From: Sthenelais limicola
Taxonomy: Eukaryota > Annelida > Polychaeta > Phyllodocida > Sigalionidae
DNA: 64,000 nt
Reading direction: 5' to 3'
Assembly (NCBI GenBank): GCA_942159475.1
Contig: OW804097.1
Coordinates: 36,220,298 to 36,284,297 of the forward strand
Shown piece by piece: positions 63,977 to 64,000 of this stretch. The translations under genes and the position numbers were made by a program. The notes under the pieces were generated by a model. The model was not told the DNA's origin, ran no database searches, and was given only the letters and a program-made list of their open reading frames with translations. The stretch's first letter is position 1; each line of letters opens with the position of its first letter.

Positions 63977-64000
63977 AGTGAAATCGTCAGAAAATGTGCA
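63977..64000 (+). mobile_element. Family A MITE, cut by window end
   Basis: GAGTGAAATCGTCAG then GAAAATG at the last bases. Confidence 0.6.

Overview
This is animal (eukaryotic) nuclear DNA. It has a spliced gene with GT-AG introns, non-LTR retrotransposons with poly(A) tails, dense short inverted-repeat transposons, no operons and no ribosome binding sites. The gene and repeat mix suggests a marine invertebrate, probably a lophotrochozoan such as a bivalve mollusc. That is inference; nothing in the window names the species.

Host genes are few. (1) A complete 11-exon GMC-family FAD oxidoreductase gene (choline/glucose dehydrogenase-like) runs on the + strand from 8548 to 29969. Its exons join to a 1797-nt frame (598 aa) without a break, and its ten introns are filled with mobile elements. 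(2) A single-exon PLAC8/cornifelin-family gene lies at 38695-39093. (3) A 50-codon open frame at 30802-30954, with an RRxS phosphosite-like motif, a C-terminal membrane helix and AATAAA signals downstream, may be a micropeptide gene; its layout resembles phospholamban.

From 48839 to 60946 lies a nested pair of LINE retrotransposons. The outer one is L1/Tx1-like, on the + strand, bounded by a 12-bp target-site duplication (TSD) and a poly(A) tail. The inner one is CR1/Jockey-like, on the - strand, about 5.94 kb with both ORFs open, and is inserted in frame in the outer ORF2. The outer ORF2 also carries two in-frame TGA codons. Both elements, although their reverse transcriptases belong to different clades, encode an ORF1 protein with the order coiled coil, RNA-binding-like region, then a C-terminal NADAR domain (ADP-ribose/N-glycoside hydrolase fold). 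This is the most unusual system in the window.

The rest is mostly DNA transposon debris. Family A has about 50 copies of a roughly 235-bp MITE (ends GGGTCAGAT or GGGTGAAAT, 4-bp TSD). Family B is hAT-like (CAGGG ends). Family C has ATGTGAT...AATGAGTCA ends. Family D is about 210 bp (GTCTAGGCCC ends) and supplies the stop codon of the GMC gene. Family E is about 350 bp (AATAGGGGATTTGCAT ends). Single-copy families G and H are also present. Two composite elements stand out: a 2.03-kb element with subterminal 15-bp minisatellites inserted in a family A copy (5331-7360), and a 7.2-kb element with 30-bp terminal inverted repeats in intron 4 (14361-21555). The latter holds a 361-bp tandem array, many TGACGTAAACATG motifs and a decayed acidic-protein gene. 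Several perfect or near-perfect foldbacks (hairpins) are also present.
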